DNA of 64,000 nt from Mesorhizobium ventifaucium (GCF_935822925.1 NZ_CAKXZS010000034.1:1-64000), one strand, 5' to 3'. Shown: positions 51,832 to 63,096, counted from the stretch's first letter. Numbers and translations are program-made. The notes: generated by a model from the sequence alone, not told the origin.

Positions 51832-52489
51832 CCTCGGCCCGGTCGTGAGGTCTGATCATTACCCGCTTGAAGCGCCGGGCCTGTGGGTCGAGCGGATTGG
51901 CAGCTCGGTTTTTGCAGCTGGCACGCCGGCGCTGTTTCTCGACCGCGACGGCACCATCAATGTCGATAGCGGCTATCCCAGCGATCCTGCTGACATCGTG
52001 CTGCGGCCGCAGATGCTGCCGGTGATCCGAACGGCCAACATCGTAGGCGTTCCTGCGATCGTGGTCTCCAACCAGTCAGGCATAGCCCGCGGCTATTTCG
52101 GCTGGCCGGAGTTCGCCGCAGTCAATGCTCGGCTGCTGACACTTCTCAAAGCACAGAATTGCCGGATAGATCTGGTGCTCGCCTGCGCCTACCATTCGAG
52201 CGGGACGGGTGAACTGGCAGCAGGTGATCATCCGATGCGCAAGCCCAATCCGGGCATGCTTCTGCGCGCGTGCGATCTGCTGGGCGTGGATATCAGCCGA
52301 TCAATCATCGTCGGCGACAAGGCCGATGACATGGAAGCCGGGCGGCGAGCCGGGCTATGCGAGGGTTGGCTGGTGAACGGCAGATCCAATCGGACTTCCG
52401 GCGAAGGTATGTTCAGGACGCGCAGCCTGACGACCGATAACGACCACAGCAAACTCTGCGAGGCCATCGCCGGACTCGGCCGGGATTAA
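51824..52489 (+). CDS. gmhB: Heptose-1,7-bisphosphate 7-phosphatase
   Basis: HAD-family phosphatase of 221 residues, removing the 7-phosphate between the kinase and adenylyltransferase steps of HldE. The catalytic DxDGT is in LFLDRDGTINVD, VSNQSGIARGY holds the second motif, and DKADDMEAGRRAG carries the Mg-binding acidic pair. The zinc loop of E. coli GmhB (C-x-H with C-x-C) is partly lost: one Cys and His remain (CAYHSSG), but GDHPMRKP stands where CDCRKP is expected. An N-terminal extension of about 30 residues is present. The stop overlaps the convergent Lrp gene by four bases. Confidence 0.9.
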   Translation: MADLGPVVRSDHYPLEAPGLWVERIGSSVFAAGTPALFLDRDGTINVDSGYPSDPADIVLRPQMLPVIRTANIVGVPAIVVSNQSGIARGYFGWPEFAAVNARLLTLLKAQNCRIDLVLACAYHSSGTGELAAGDHPMRKPNPGMLLRACDLLGVDISRSIIVGDKADDMEAGRRAGLCEGWLVNGRSNRTSGEGMFRTRSLTTDNDHSKLCEAIAGLGRD

Positions 52490-52971
52490 GGTCTCACTTC
52501 GCTGAAAGCCACCAGGCCCTCGTCCTTGACGCGACGGATGGTCAGTGCCGTCCGCACCGTGTCGACATTCGGCGCCGAGGCCAGTTCCTCGATGACGAAG
52601 GTCTGAAAGGCGCCGAGGTCGCTTGCCACGCAATGCAGCAAAAAGTCGGATTCGCCCGACACCATCCAGGCGTCGCGAACGATCGGCCAGCCGCGGGTGC
52701 GTTCGGCGAAAGTTTTCAGCTCCGCGTCGGCCTGGTGATGCAGGCCGATGAGGCAAAAGGCGACGACATCCAGGCCGAGCGCCGGCGCATTGAGCAAGGC
52801 GCGATAGCCGCGGATGATGCCGGTTTCTTCCAGCCGCCTGATGCGACGCAGGCATGGCGGCGCCGAAATGCCAACGCGGCCGGACAGCTCGACATTGGTC
52901 ATTCGCCCGTCGTGCTGAAGCTCGCGCAGGATCTTCCAGTCGATGGCATCGAGATCGGCTTTGAGCGGCAT
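52486..52971 (-). CDS. Lrp/AsnC family transcriptional regulator
   Basis: A 161-residue feast/famine regulator. The N-terminal helix-turn-helix is DLDAIDWKILRELQHDGRMT then NVELSGRVGISAPPCLRRIR, followed by the RAM ligand-binding domain (about 70-155, containing VSGESDFLLHCVASDLGAF). ATG 52971 has GAAGG upstream and gives a standard start. It is convergent with gmhB and divergent from trxB across a 253-bp gap. An amino acid is the probable effector, by family. Confidence 0.93.
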   Translation of the reverse strand: MPLKADLDAIDWKILRELQHDGRMTNVELSGRVGISAPPCLRRIRRLEETGIIRGYRALLNAPALGLDVVAFCLIGLHHQADAELKTFAERTRGWPIVRDAWMVSGESDFLLHCVASDLGAFQTFVIEELASAPNVDTVRTALTIRRVKDEGLVAFSEVRP

Positions 52972-53224
52972 GGATACCTTCGGCGCTTCACGCAAGAATC
53001 TTTCGTGATTTTGTAATTAAACCACTTCGCTGTCCATTCCATCGCCGGTGATTTTCGGGCAATCGCGCGCCAGGATGTTCATGGATCGTCTATTTGTGCG
53101 GAAGCTTTCCGGGGACGAAGGCCAGGTCGTCTTGCTGGCGTCGTCCGCAACACCTAGATTAGGCCGGAAATCGATCCCTGTGCCGGACGCTTCATTCGCG
53201 TCCGGTTGTTGTGAAAGCCCTGAT

Positions 53225-54199
53225 ATGACGTCCAAGCACGCACCCGTTCTCATTATCGGCTCCGGCCCCGCCGGCTATACGGCGGCAATCTACGCCGCCC
53301 GCGCCATGCTGAAACCGATGCTGGTCGCCGGGCTGCAGCAGGGCGGCCAGCTGGTGATCACCACCGACGTCGAAAACTATCCGGGCTTCGCCGATCCGAT
53401 CCAGGGTCCGTGGCTGATGGAACAAATGCTGAAGCAGGCCGAGCATGTCGGCACCGACGTCATCAATGACATCATCACCGAAGTCGACCTCAATGTGCGG
53501 CCGTTTCGCGCCAAGGGCGATTCCGGCACCACCTATACGGCCGACGCGCTGATCATCGCCACCGGTGCGCAGGCGAAATGGCTGGGCATCCCGAGCGAGC
53601 AGACCTTTATGGGCTTCGGCGTATCGGCCTGCGCCACCTGCGACGGCTTCTTCTATCGCGGCAAGGATGTCGCGGTGATCGGCGGCGGCAATTCGGCGGT
53701 GGAGGAGGCGCTCTACCTTTCCAATCTGGCAAAGAGCGTGACGGTCATCCACCGGCGCAGCGACTTCCGCGCCGAGCGCATCCTCAGCGAGCGGCTGTTC
53801 AAGAAGGACAATGTCCGCGTCATCTGGGACACTGTCGTCGACGAGATCACCGGCCAGTCCGGCAAGACGCCGCTGCCGCCGTCGGTGGAAGGGCTGAAGC
53901 TGCGCAACGTGGTGACCGGCCAGGAGATGCATCTGACGGTCGACGGCGTGTTCGTGGCGATCGGCCATGCGCCGGCGGTCGAGCTGTTCGCCGGCAAGCT
54001 GAAGCAGAAGCCGAACGGCTATCTGTGGACGGCGCCGGATTCGACCTGCACCGACGTGCCGGGCGTGTTCGCCGCCGGCGACGTGACCGACGACATCTAC
54101 CGCCAGGCGGTGACGGCGGCGGGGCTCGGCTGCATGGCCGCGCTCGAGGCGGAAAAGTACCTCGCCGGGATCGAAGTTCACCGCGAAGCGGCGGAGTAA
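53225..54199 (+). CDS. trxB: Thioredoxin reductase
   Basis: NADPH-dependent thioredoxin reductase of 324 residues. FAD site: VLIIGSGPAGYTAAIYAARA. The redox-active disulfide is CATC (about residues 138-141, in GVSACATCDGFFY). The NADPH site is VAVIGGGNSAVEEALYLSN, and the final FAD motif is GVFAAGDVTDDIYRQAVTAA. ATG 53225 gives the standard length; an upstream frame extending to 53048 lacks family similarity. The lsrB gene follows 73 bases downstream, an arrangement known from Sinorhizobium. Confidence 0.96.
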   Translation: MTSKHAPVLIIGSGPAGYTAAIYAARAMLKPMLVAGLQQGGQLVITTDVENYPGFADPIQGPWLMEQMLKQAEHVGTDVINDIITEVDLNVRPFRAKGDSGTTYTADALIIATGAQAKWLGIPSEQTFMGFGVSACATCDGFFYRGKDVAVIGGGNSAVEEALYLSNLAKSVTVIHRRSDFRAERILSERLFKKDNVRVIWDTVVDEITGQSGKTPLPPSVEGLKLRNVVTGQEMHLTVDGVFVAIGHAPAVELFAGKLKQKPNGYLWTAPDSTCTDVPGVFAAGDVTDDIYRQAVTAAGLGCMAALEAEKYLAGIEVHREAAE

Positions 54200-54272
54200 G
54201 GAAGCGGCCGAGAAAAGCCGCGCAAAAGCCTGATTTTTCATTCAGACGCCAGAAAACAGAGCGAGGGGCATC

Positions 54273-55169
54273 ATGGCGTTGGACTGGGACAAGCTACGCG
54301 TGTTTCACGCTGCGGCGGAAGCTGGGTCGTTCACCCATGCCGCCGAGACGCTGCATCTGTCGCAATCGGCGATCTCGCGGCAGGTCAGCGCGCTCGAACA
54401 TGATGTCGGCGTGCCGCTGTTCAATCGCCATGCCCGCGGCCTGGTGCTGACCGAGCAGGGTGAGATGCTGTTCCGCACGGCGCATGACGTGCTGATGAAG
54501 CTGGAGACGATCAAGTCGCGGCTGACCGAGGCCAAGGACCGGCCCTCCGGCGTGCTCAGGGTGACGACCACGGTGGGGCTCGGTGCCGGCTGGCTGACCG
54601 AGCGCGTGCAGGAATTCATTGAGCTCTATCCCGAGATCAGCCTGCAACTGATCCTGGCGAACGAGGAACTCGACCTCACCATGCGCCGGGCTGACTGCGC
54701 GATCCGGCTGCGCCAGCCGCAGCAGCCTGATCTCATCCAGCGCCGGCTGTTCACTGTGCATTTCCATCTCTACGCCGCCCCTTCTTACGTCAACAAATAT
54801 GGCAAGCCGGCGTCGGTCGCCGAGCTGAAGAGCCATCGCATCGTCACCTTCGGCGTGCCGGTGCCGGCGCATCTGTCGGAATTGAACTGGCTGGAAACGG
54901 TCGGCGATTTCGAAGGCGGGCAAAGGGTGCCGACGCTGCAGATCAACGACATATTGTCGATCAAGCGCGCGGTACAAGGTGGCGCCGGCATCGCCATGCT
55001 GCCCGACTATGTGGTCAGCAAGGACTCAGGGCTGGTGCAGTTGCTGCCGGAGACCGAAGTGCCGTCCTTCGACACTTATTTCGCCTATCCCGATGCGATG
55101 AAGAACCAGGCGAAGCTGCACGTCTTCCGCGATTTCATCATCGCCAAGGCCCGAAGCTGGTCGTTCTAA
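54273..55169 (+). CDS. lsrB: LysR-type redox/envelope regulator LsrB
   Basis: A 298-residue LysR regulator with helix-turn-helix LRVFHAAAEAGSFTHAAETL, then LSQSAISRQVSALEHDVGVP and LFNRHARGLVLTEQG. The position directly after trxB and the sequence type identify it as LsrB, which in Sinorhizobium meliloti is needed for normal LPS, oxidative-stress response and nodulation. Only one Cys is present (142, in RRADCAIRL), so any thiol-based sensing must use that residue. A hairpin follows the stop codon. Confidence 0.85.
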   Translation: MALDWDKLRVFHAAAEAGSFTHAAETLHLSQSAISRQVSALEHDVGVPLFNRHARGLVLTEQGEMLFRTAHDVLMKLETIKSRLTEAKDRPSGVLRVTTTVGLGAGWLTERVQEFIELYPEISLQLILANEELDLTMRRADCAIRLRQPQQPDLIQRRLFTVHFHLYAAPSYVNKYGKPASVAELKSHRIVTFGVPVPAHLSELNWLETVGDFEGGQRVPTLQINDILSIKRAVQGGAGIAMLPDYVVSKDSGLVQLLPETEVPSFDTYFAYPDAMKNQAKLHVFRDFIIAKARSWSF

Positions 55170-55206
55170 AGCGCGTCGCATTTGAACGGATATATGCGAC
55201 GCGCTT
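55169..55206 (+). terminator. 13-bp hairpin after lsrB
   Basis: AAGCGCGTCGCAT (55169-55181) pairs perfectly with ATGCGACGCGCTT (55194-55206) around a 12-base loop. Loosely T-rich DNA follows. It probably ends the trxB-lsrB transcript and also looks like a common rhizobial palindrome. Confidence 0.55.
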
Positions 55207-55339
55207 AAGTTTCTTGTTTTTATGCATGTCGTTGTCCCAAAACCGCTGCGCACCCTCGGGTCAGGCCCGAGGGCATGCTTTTGGGCGACACGCATTAGGT
55301 ATATCGATATTCAGGTGATGCCGGCCTAGGAACGGCTGA

Positions 55340-55405
55340 TACCAGCGCTCCCGGTACTCACGGACCCGATGTCCGCTCCGTTCCGGTTCTCGGAACCCAC
55401 CATTC
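55340..55405. repeat. Dispersed repeat, copy 2
   Basis: Related to the repeat at 45798-45883. The shared core reads CGGTACTCACGGACCCGATG then TCCGCTCCGTTCCGGTTCTC, and the flanks (GGTTCTCGGAACC) form a short palindrome. It truncates the following methyltransferase fragment. Confidence 0.6.
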
Positions 55406-55606
55406 GAGGGCAAAACGGGCGAAGGCATGAAGCAGCAAGGCCGCTGCAACGCCAATCAGGACCCAGCCGACCGGGACCAGGCCGGGCTGGGTCGACCATG
55501 GCAGACGATAGCGATCGGTCAACAGCCAGGGCAGCAATCCCGCGACCACACCGGGCGCTGCGATGAAGAACAGCGCGCTGCCGGCGATCGCCTGACGGGT
55601 CCTCAT
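55403..55606 (-). pseudogene. Isoprenylcysteine methyltransferase-like, N-terminal fragment
   Basis: The frame MRTRQAIAGSALFFIAAPGV then VAGLLPWLLTDRYRLPW and LIGVAAALLLHAFARFALE is the membrane-helix N-terminus of the isoprenylcysteine/phospholipid methyltransferase family. Homology stops at about 55403, where the dispersed repeat begins, and the catalytic part is missing. Confidence 0.55.
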
Positions 55607-55908
55607 CGGGGCTTCCTTCGTCGCGATTTTCGGGCCGATGCATGTCTGCCGCAAAAATAATGGCTGCCGCAAAAATAAACGCGCGCTGCCTGATTCGCCA
55701 TCATTCGTTGTTTTCTGCGTTCTGGGCCAAAAATCAGCGCTGATTCGCTATTTCGCGATGATTCTTGACCGGCTGCGCACCGCATTTCGCGATTCTTCTG
55801 GTCCTACGAGGCCAAGCAACGGGTTAGACCACAGCCTGTGTCATTTTGCATGCGAGTGTTGCAAAATAGATGCTTGTTTCTTGGGCATGATGAGCACATA
55901 TATGGATC
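55607..55908. other. Intergenic, AT-richer
   Basis: No coding potential recognised. It holds a direct repeat (TGCCGCAAAAATAA twice, about 55648-55678) and, at the right end, the probable sRNA promoter (CTTGTT at 55873-55878, CATATA at 55897-55902). Confidence 0.4.
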
Positions 55909-56023
55909 ATCTCCTGGGCGCGTTCTCCTCCCATTAGCGCCCTCGAGTGTTCCCCTCTGGAGGTTAGCCTTAACAGGCACTTCCAATCAAACTCAGCCGG
56001 ATCTTTGTTGATCCGGCTTTTTT
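55909..56023 (+). ncRNA. Candidate small RNA, alpha-r14/NfeR1-like
   Basis: About 115 bases between a promoter-like sequence and a strong intrinsic terminator (AGCCGGATC pairs with GATCCGGCT, then six T's). There is no coding gene for the terminator to serve. The first hairpin is GGGCGC/GCGCCC (55916-55921, 55937-55942), and its loop contains CTCCTCCC, an anti-Shine-Dalgarno motif. A second small stem (CCTC with GAGG) follows. Trans-acting rhizobial sRNAs of the alpha-r14 family (NfeR1 in Sinorhizobium) have this size, a CUCCUCCC loop and a 3' terminator. The exact 5' end is approximate. Confidence 0.65.
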
Positions 56024-56367
56024 GTATCCCGAACCTGCCGGCGCTGACGCAAAGCCGACCGAAATTTTCATGTAACAGTGACATGTAACCTCAGGTAACA
56101 TGTCGCAGGCGCGCAGCATCGACTAAGCAGATCATAGGACGCGGTGTGGTTCGTGCGGGAGATGGGGGCATCACTCGGACGATCCGGGCTCAGGCGGCTA
56201 CCGCGTCCGAACCATTCTTCCGCTGAGGCTGGCAAGCGTTGGCGGCATATGCGGCGGACCTGCCGCTTCGCCTCCCACGAAGACGGTCCGCAAGAGAACG
56301 GCGTCCGGATCATTTCCGGGCGCCGTTTCCTTGTGTTCTGCAGCCTGACTGTCGCCAAGTTCCAGTG
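56024..56367. other. Intergenic, no feature recognised
   Basis: Follows the sRNA terminator and precedes the downstream end of the EF-G-like gene. A direct motif, AACAGTGACATGTAAC then GGTAACATGT (about 56073-56102), repeats TAACATG but no function is apparent. Confidence 0.4.
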
Positions 56368-58419
56368 TTAGGCGGCCTTGCCATTGGCGTTCAACGCCTC
56401 GTCGGCCAGGCGGCCGGTGAGTTCGGCCATATGGTCGAAGCTGGCACGATAGCTGGCCACGCCCGCGGTGGCCGAACGCAGCTCGATGATCAGATCGCCG
56501 ATCTCGGCCTGCGGCATGGTCGCCTCGACGACATCCCATCCCGGCCAGCCGGGCCGCGCATCGTAGCCGAGGATTTGGCCGCGCCGCTGCGGGATCAGGG
56601 CGATGATTTTCGATGTCGCGTCGGACGGCGTGACGATTTCCACCTTCATGATCGGTTCAAGCAGCACCGGCGAGCAGGCGGCCATGCCTTCCTTCATCGC
56701 CAGCTTTGCCGCCATCTGGAAGGCCATGTCCGATGAATCGACAGAATGATAGGAGCCGTCGGACAGGTTGACGGCGACGTCGACCACTGGAAAGCCGAGC
56801 GGGCCCGATTTCAGATAATCGCGCACGCCGGCCTCGACCGACTGGATATAGGTTTTCGGCACAGCGCCGCCGGTGATGGTATCGGTGAACTGGAAACCGG
56901 AGCCGCGCGGCAGCGGCTTGATCTCGATCACCACGTCGCCGAACTGGCCATGGCCGCCCGACTGCTTCTTGTGACGGCCACGCTGCTGCGCCGCTTTGCG
57001 GATCGTCTCGCGGTAAGGCACGGCCGGCGGATGGCCTTCGACCGGAATCTGGTTCTTGCCCTCCAGCCGCTCGCGCACGACACGCAGATGCATTTCGCCA
57101 TGGCCCGACAGCACGGTTTCAGCCGAATCCTGATTGTGGCGCACGCTGAGCGAGGGATCTTCTTCGGCAAGGCGCTGGATGGCCGCCGACATCTTAACCT
57201 CGTCCTTGCGTTCCTTCGGTCGCAACGCAAAAGCAAAGACCGGTTGCGGCGGCGTCAGCGTGACCAAGGGCTTGATGCCGCCCTTGACCGAGCTCAAGGT
57301 CTGGCCGGTCGTGACCTCGTCCATCTTGCCGAGCGCGACCGTGTCGCCAGCCGGGGCCGAGGTGAGCTTGGTCTGGTCCTTGCCGAGCATTCTGTAGATG
57401 CCGGAGACCTTTGCTGTCGCGCCATTCGAAAGGAAGAGCTCGGAGGCGTCGGCAAGCTGGCCGGACAGGATGCGCGAGATCGACAGCTTGCCGCCATGCG
57501 CGGTGTGGATGGTCTTCATCACCTGGACCACGGTCGCATTGCCGTCAGGTGCGCCGAGGCGCTTGCGTGTTGCTTCAACATCAGGCGCGTCGTGGCGGAT
57601 CGTTTTTAGCAGCCGCAGCACACCATTGCCCTTCTCGGCGGTGCCGATCAGCACCGGCGTCACGGCACCATCGCGCAAGTCGGCGGCCAGGTCGTCGAAG
57701 ATGGCGTCCTTGGGCGGCTCGATTTCGTCGAGCAGCTGCTCCATCAGTTGATCATCATGGTCGGCGAGCGTCTCCAGCATCGAAAAGCGCGCTTCGAGCT
57801 CGCGCGCCTTGTCGTCGCTGGGAATCTGGGCGACTTCGCTTTCGGCATATTCGCGATAGATGTAGGCGCGCTCCAGCGCCAGATCGATCGAGCCGATCAC
57901 CACGCCGTCCTTGCGCAGCGGAATCTGGCGCAGCAGCAAAGGCACCGAGCTTGCCGGCTGCAGCATCTTCAGCGTGTCGCGCACGCCTGATATCGCCTTG
58001 TCGACCTTGTTGAGGAACATGATGCGCGGCACTCCGAGATCGTCGAGCTTGCGCATGATCAGCTGCAGGGCAGGGATCTTCTTCTCGTCGGCTTCGGCGA
58101 CGACCACGGCGATGTCGCAGGCTGCAAGCACTGGCTCTGCCTCGAAGGAGAATTCTATGGAGCCGGGACAATCGACGAAAGTGAGTTGCTCGCCCATGAA
58201 GTCGGTGGTGGCAAACGTCGCCTCAACGCTCATGGCGTGGGCGCGTGCCTCGAGTGAATGATCGGATACGGTGTTTCCCGAGGAAACGGGATTCTGGCGG
58301 GGAATGGCGCCCGTGCGGGCCAATATGGCTTCGAGAAGTGTCGTCTTACCGCTTGCAAAGGGACCGACTATGGCAATGCATTTCGGTCCCGTGCGTCGTC
58401 CTCCGGTGCGAGTTCCCAT
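56368..58419 (-). CDS. Elongation factor G-like protein (EF-G2 type)
   Basis: A 683-residue translational GTPase of the EF-G-like group, distinct from the essential FusA. The P-loop reads GPFASGKTT (instead of A-H-V/I-D-x-G-K-T/S), G3 is VDCPGS (instead of D-T-P-G-H) and G4 is NKVD. The loss of the switch-2 His suggests altered GTPase activity. Domains II-V follow, including HGQFGDVVIEIKPLPRGSGF and PIMKVEIVTPSDATSKI. GGAGGTCAGTC lies before ATG 58419. It is the sole gene of its transcript. Function of this EF-G2-like group is uncertain; ribosome recycling or stress-related translation is possible. Confidence 0.88.
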   Translation of the reverse strand: MGTRTGGRRTGPKCIAIVGPFASGKTTLLEAILARTGAIPRQNPVSSGNTVSDHSLEARAHAMSVEATFATTDFMGEQLTFVDCPGSIEFSFEAEPVLAACDIAVVVAEADEKKIPALQLIMRKLDDLGVPRIMFLNKVDKAISGVRDTLKMLQPASSVPLLLRQIPLRKDGVVIGSIDLALERAYIYREYAESEVAQIPSDDKARELEARFSMLETLADHDDQLMEQLLDEIEPPKDAIFDDLAADLRDGAVTPVLIGTAEKGNGVLRLLKTIRHDAPDVEATRKRLGAPDGNATVVQVMKTIHTAHGGKLSISRILSGQLADASELFLSNGATAKVSGIYRMLGKDQTKLTSAPAGDTVALGKMDEVTTGQTLSSVKGGIKPLVTLTPPQPVFAFALRPKERKDEVKMSAAIQRLAEEDPSLSVRHNQDSAETVLSGHGEMHLRVVRERLEGKNQIPVEGHPPAVPYRETIRKAAQQRGRHKKQSGGHGQFGDVVIEIKPLPRGSGFQFTDTITGGAVPKTYIQSVEAGVRDYLKSGPLGFPVVDVAVNLSDGSYHSVDSSDMAFQMAAKLAMKEGMAACSPVLLEPIMKVEIVTPSDATSKIIALIPQRRGQILGYDARPGWPGWDVVEATMPQAEIGDLIIELRSATAGVASYRASFDHMAELTGRLADEALNANGKAA

Positions 58420-58761
58420 GACTGACCTCCACTCAGGCGTTTCCCTGGGAGCGGCGGCCGGCCTGTCGACCGTCGCGGGCGGGGCTTTTTTCAGTTTGCC
58501 ACCTACCCAAAAGCATCGTCCCACGGGTTCGCCGGGAGGGCAAGTGATTTGAAGATCGCCTGATGTCGCGGATGTTGAGCCATGATCGGCGAAGCCGTCG
58601 GATGCGGGCCTGGGCTTCCGGTCAATCCCGTGACAGGGCCCGTCGCCGACGCCGCAAAAGCGGTTGCGCCATGATGGTTATCGGATGAAAGTGCCCCTTC
58701 CTGCGACAAAAAGGAACGGTCGTCGCCGACCGATCCGCCATCAGCTTGAGGATTTGCGACG
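58420..58761. other. Intergenic between divergent genes
   Basis: About 340 bases without a gene. It should contain the promoters of the EF-G-like gene and of the cupin gene. A GC-rich stretch (58450-58490) is the only notable composition. Confidence 0.4.
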
Positions 58762-59157
58762 ATGAAGATCATTACTTGCGGCAGCGTGCCGACCGTCATT
58801 GCGCCGGAAAAGTACTTCACCGGCCGGGTGTGGCAGACGCCGATCATCGAGCAGGAAGCGCCGGCGCGGCTACGCGCCATCATGGTCGGTTTCGAGCCCG
58901 GCGCGCGTACCCACTGGCATACCCATCCGCTGGGCCAGACGCTCTATGTCGTGTCAGGCGCCGGCCTCGCGCAAAGCTGGGGCGAGCCGATACAGGCAAT
59001 CAGGGCCGGCGACGTCATCTCGTTTGCGCCTGACGAAAAGCATTGGCACGGCGCCGGTCCGAAATCGGCGATGGCCCATATCGCCATGCAGGAGGCGCTC
59101 GACGGCGTCCATGCCGACTGGCTGGAGAAGGTGACAGACGAGCAGTATGGCGGCTGA
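58762..59157 (+). CDS. Cupin domain protein
   Basis: A 131-residue single-domain cupin. Metal-binding motif 1 is [21 protein letters not shown] (His residues in HWHTH and the following Gln/Glu position) and motif 2 is [10 protein letters not shown]. This subgroup with [19 protein letters not shown] is often annotated as quercetin-2,3-dioxygenase-like or carboxymuconolactone-associated, but no activity can be assigned. ATG 58762 is followed by the family N-terminus ([20 protein letters not shown]). It stands alone. Confidence 0.88.
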   Translation: MKIITCGSVPTVIAPEKYFTGRVWQTPIIEQEAPARLRAIMVGFEPGARTHWHTHPLGQTLYVVSGAGLAQSWGEPIQAIRAGDVISFAPDEKHWHGAGPKSAMAHIAMQEALDGVHADWLEKVTDEQYGG

Positions 59158-59216
59158 CGCTATTGAGCCCACTAAACCCGACTGCGAGACGGGTTTGGAG
59201 TTCGAGATGCGCCTGA

Positions 59217-61514
<2,298 letters not shown>

Positions 61515-61518
<4 letters not shown>

Positions 61519-62369
61519 CCGGGCGGCCCGACAGGCGGCGCAATGTCGGCGATGCAATCTTTGCCGACGAAGTCGGGATCGAATATGGCGTCTATGGCGC
61601 GTTCCGGCTGAGGAGCGCCTACCAGCCGATTTTTGCGCCGCGCGGCAGGTTTTTGAAGGCCGTCGCCGTCGAAGGCCTGATCGAGCCGCACCGCGCCGGC
61701 AGGCCGGTCGCGCCGCGCGTATTCTTCGAGGGCATCCCCGTGCCGGATCGCCTATTCGTCGAGACGATGTGCCGGGTGCTGCATCTGCGGAATTTCCGCA
61801 ACATCGGCGTCGGCGGGCTCGACCTGTTCTTCAACTACAATCCGCTGATCAATGATGACCCCCGGCGGGCGCTGGCAGAAATCAGGCTGATGACCAGGCG
61901 TCTCGCCGAGTTCGACCTGCACCCCGGCATGCTGGTCTGCGAGATCACCGAGCAGGCGGCCGACGACAAGGTGCTCGTTAACCTCGGGCGCGAGATGCGG
62001 CGTGACGGGATCCGCATCGCCATCGACGATTTCGGCACCGGGCATTCGACGGAAGAACGGGTCGCCCTTGTCCAGCCCGACATCGTCAAGATCGACGGCA
62101 CCTGGTTCGCGGAATTCTGCCGCCATGCCGCCGCCGAACGGTTTTTCCGGCCGCTGGTCTCGGCGCTGCATGACCGCGGCGCCAAGGTGCTGGTCGAAGG
62201 CATCGAGCAATCCACGCATCTGCGCGTCGCGCTGGACGGCGGCGTCGACCTGATCCAGGGTTTTTACCTTGCCCGGCCGGCGCTGGCCGGCACGGTCTTC
62301 GACGAGGAGCCGCTGCCCATCGACAGGCTGCTTGGCATGGCCAACAACGTCGTGCCGTTGTTTGGGTGA
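61515..62369 (+). CDS. EAL domain protein (c-di-GMP phosphodiesterase-like), copy 2
   Basis: A 284-residue EAL protein. Catalytic residues look complete: VEGLIEP (E-G-L instead of E-A-L), NYNP with Asn, CEITEQ, IDDFGTGHST (canonical loop-6 D-D-F-G-T-G), IVKIDG, VEGIEQ and IQGFYLARP. It probably hydrolyses c-di-GMP. The GTG start overlaps the previous gene (GTGA), so they are translated together and may form a heterodimer, with copy 2 the active and copy 1 the regulatory or altered subunit. No GGDEF or sensor domain is attached to either. Confidence 0.9.
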
Positions 62370-62472
62370 TCTATCAGCGGCGCTGATGGTTGCGCCAAAA
62401 CAAATCACTGGATGATGCCGTCGCTGCCGGGATAATTGCCGGTAAAGGCGTCTCCTCCGAAGGGGAGTGGCG

Positions 62473-63096
62473 ATGGGAGCACCAATGACCATACTCTATG
62501 GAATGATCGACAGCGGCAATTGCTACAAGCCGCGCCTGTTGATGGCCAAGCTCGGCATCCCTTTCACCAATGTCGAGGTGAGTTCGCATACCGGCGACAC
62601 CCGCAAGCCCGACTATGTCGCCAAGAACCCGAACGCCATGGTGCCGCTGCTCGAGCTCGACGACGGCAGGAGGCTTGCCGAATCCAACGCCATTCTGCTC
62701 TATCTCGCCGAAGGCACGCGGTTGCTGCCGGCCGACAAATACGAGCGTGCCCTGGCCTACCAATGGCTGTTCTTCGAGCAATACAGCCACGAACCCTATA
62801 TCGCGGTGCGCAAGGCGCTGCTGACCTTTCCCGAACGGGCCAGGGACGCGACGCCGGAACGGCTGGCGGTTACGCTCGAGCGCGGTAACAAGGCGCTCGG
62901 CGTGATGAACAAGCATCTGGCGGGCAGTGCGTTCTTTGCCGGTGAGGCCTTGAGCGTCGCCGACATCGCGCTCTACGCCTATACGCATACGGCCGAGATG
63001 GGCGGTTTTCAGCTCGACGCCTACCCGGCGGTTGCGGCCTGGCTGAAACGGGTGGAGGCCGATCCTGGGCATGTGCCGATGGAGTGGCTGCCTTGA
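62473..63096 (+). CDS. Glutathione S-transferase family protein
   Basis: A GST of 207 residues from ATG 62473; the alternative ATG 62485 gives 203 and the more usual N-terminus MTILYGMIDSGNCYKPRLLM. The thioredoxin-fold domain contains NAMVPLLELDDGRRLAESNA, with the glutathione-binding E-S pair (Glu-Ser in LAESNAILLYLAE). The C-terminal helical domain has the conserved Asp in ALSVADIALYAYTHTAEMGG. It is cytoplasmic, conjugating or reducing small electrophiles. Purine-rich sequences precede both possible starts. Confidence 0.9.
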   Translation: MGAPMTILYGMIDSGNCYKPRLLMAKLGIPFTNVEVSSHTGDTRKPDYVAKNPNAMVPLLELDDGRRLAESNAILLYLAEGTRLLPADKYERALAYQWLFFEQYSHEPYIAVRKALLTFPERARDATPERLAVTLERGNKALGVMNKHLAGSAFFAGEALSVADIALYAYTHTAEMGGFQLDAYPAVAAWLKRVEADPGHVPMEWLP

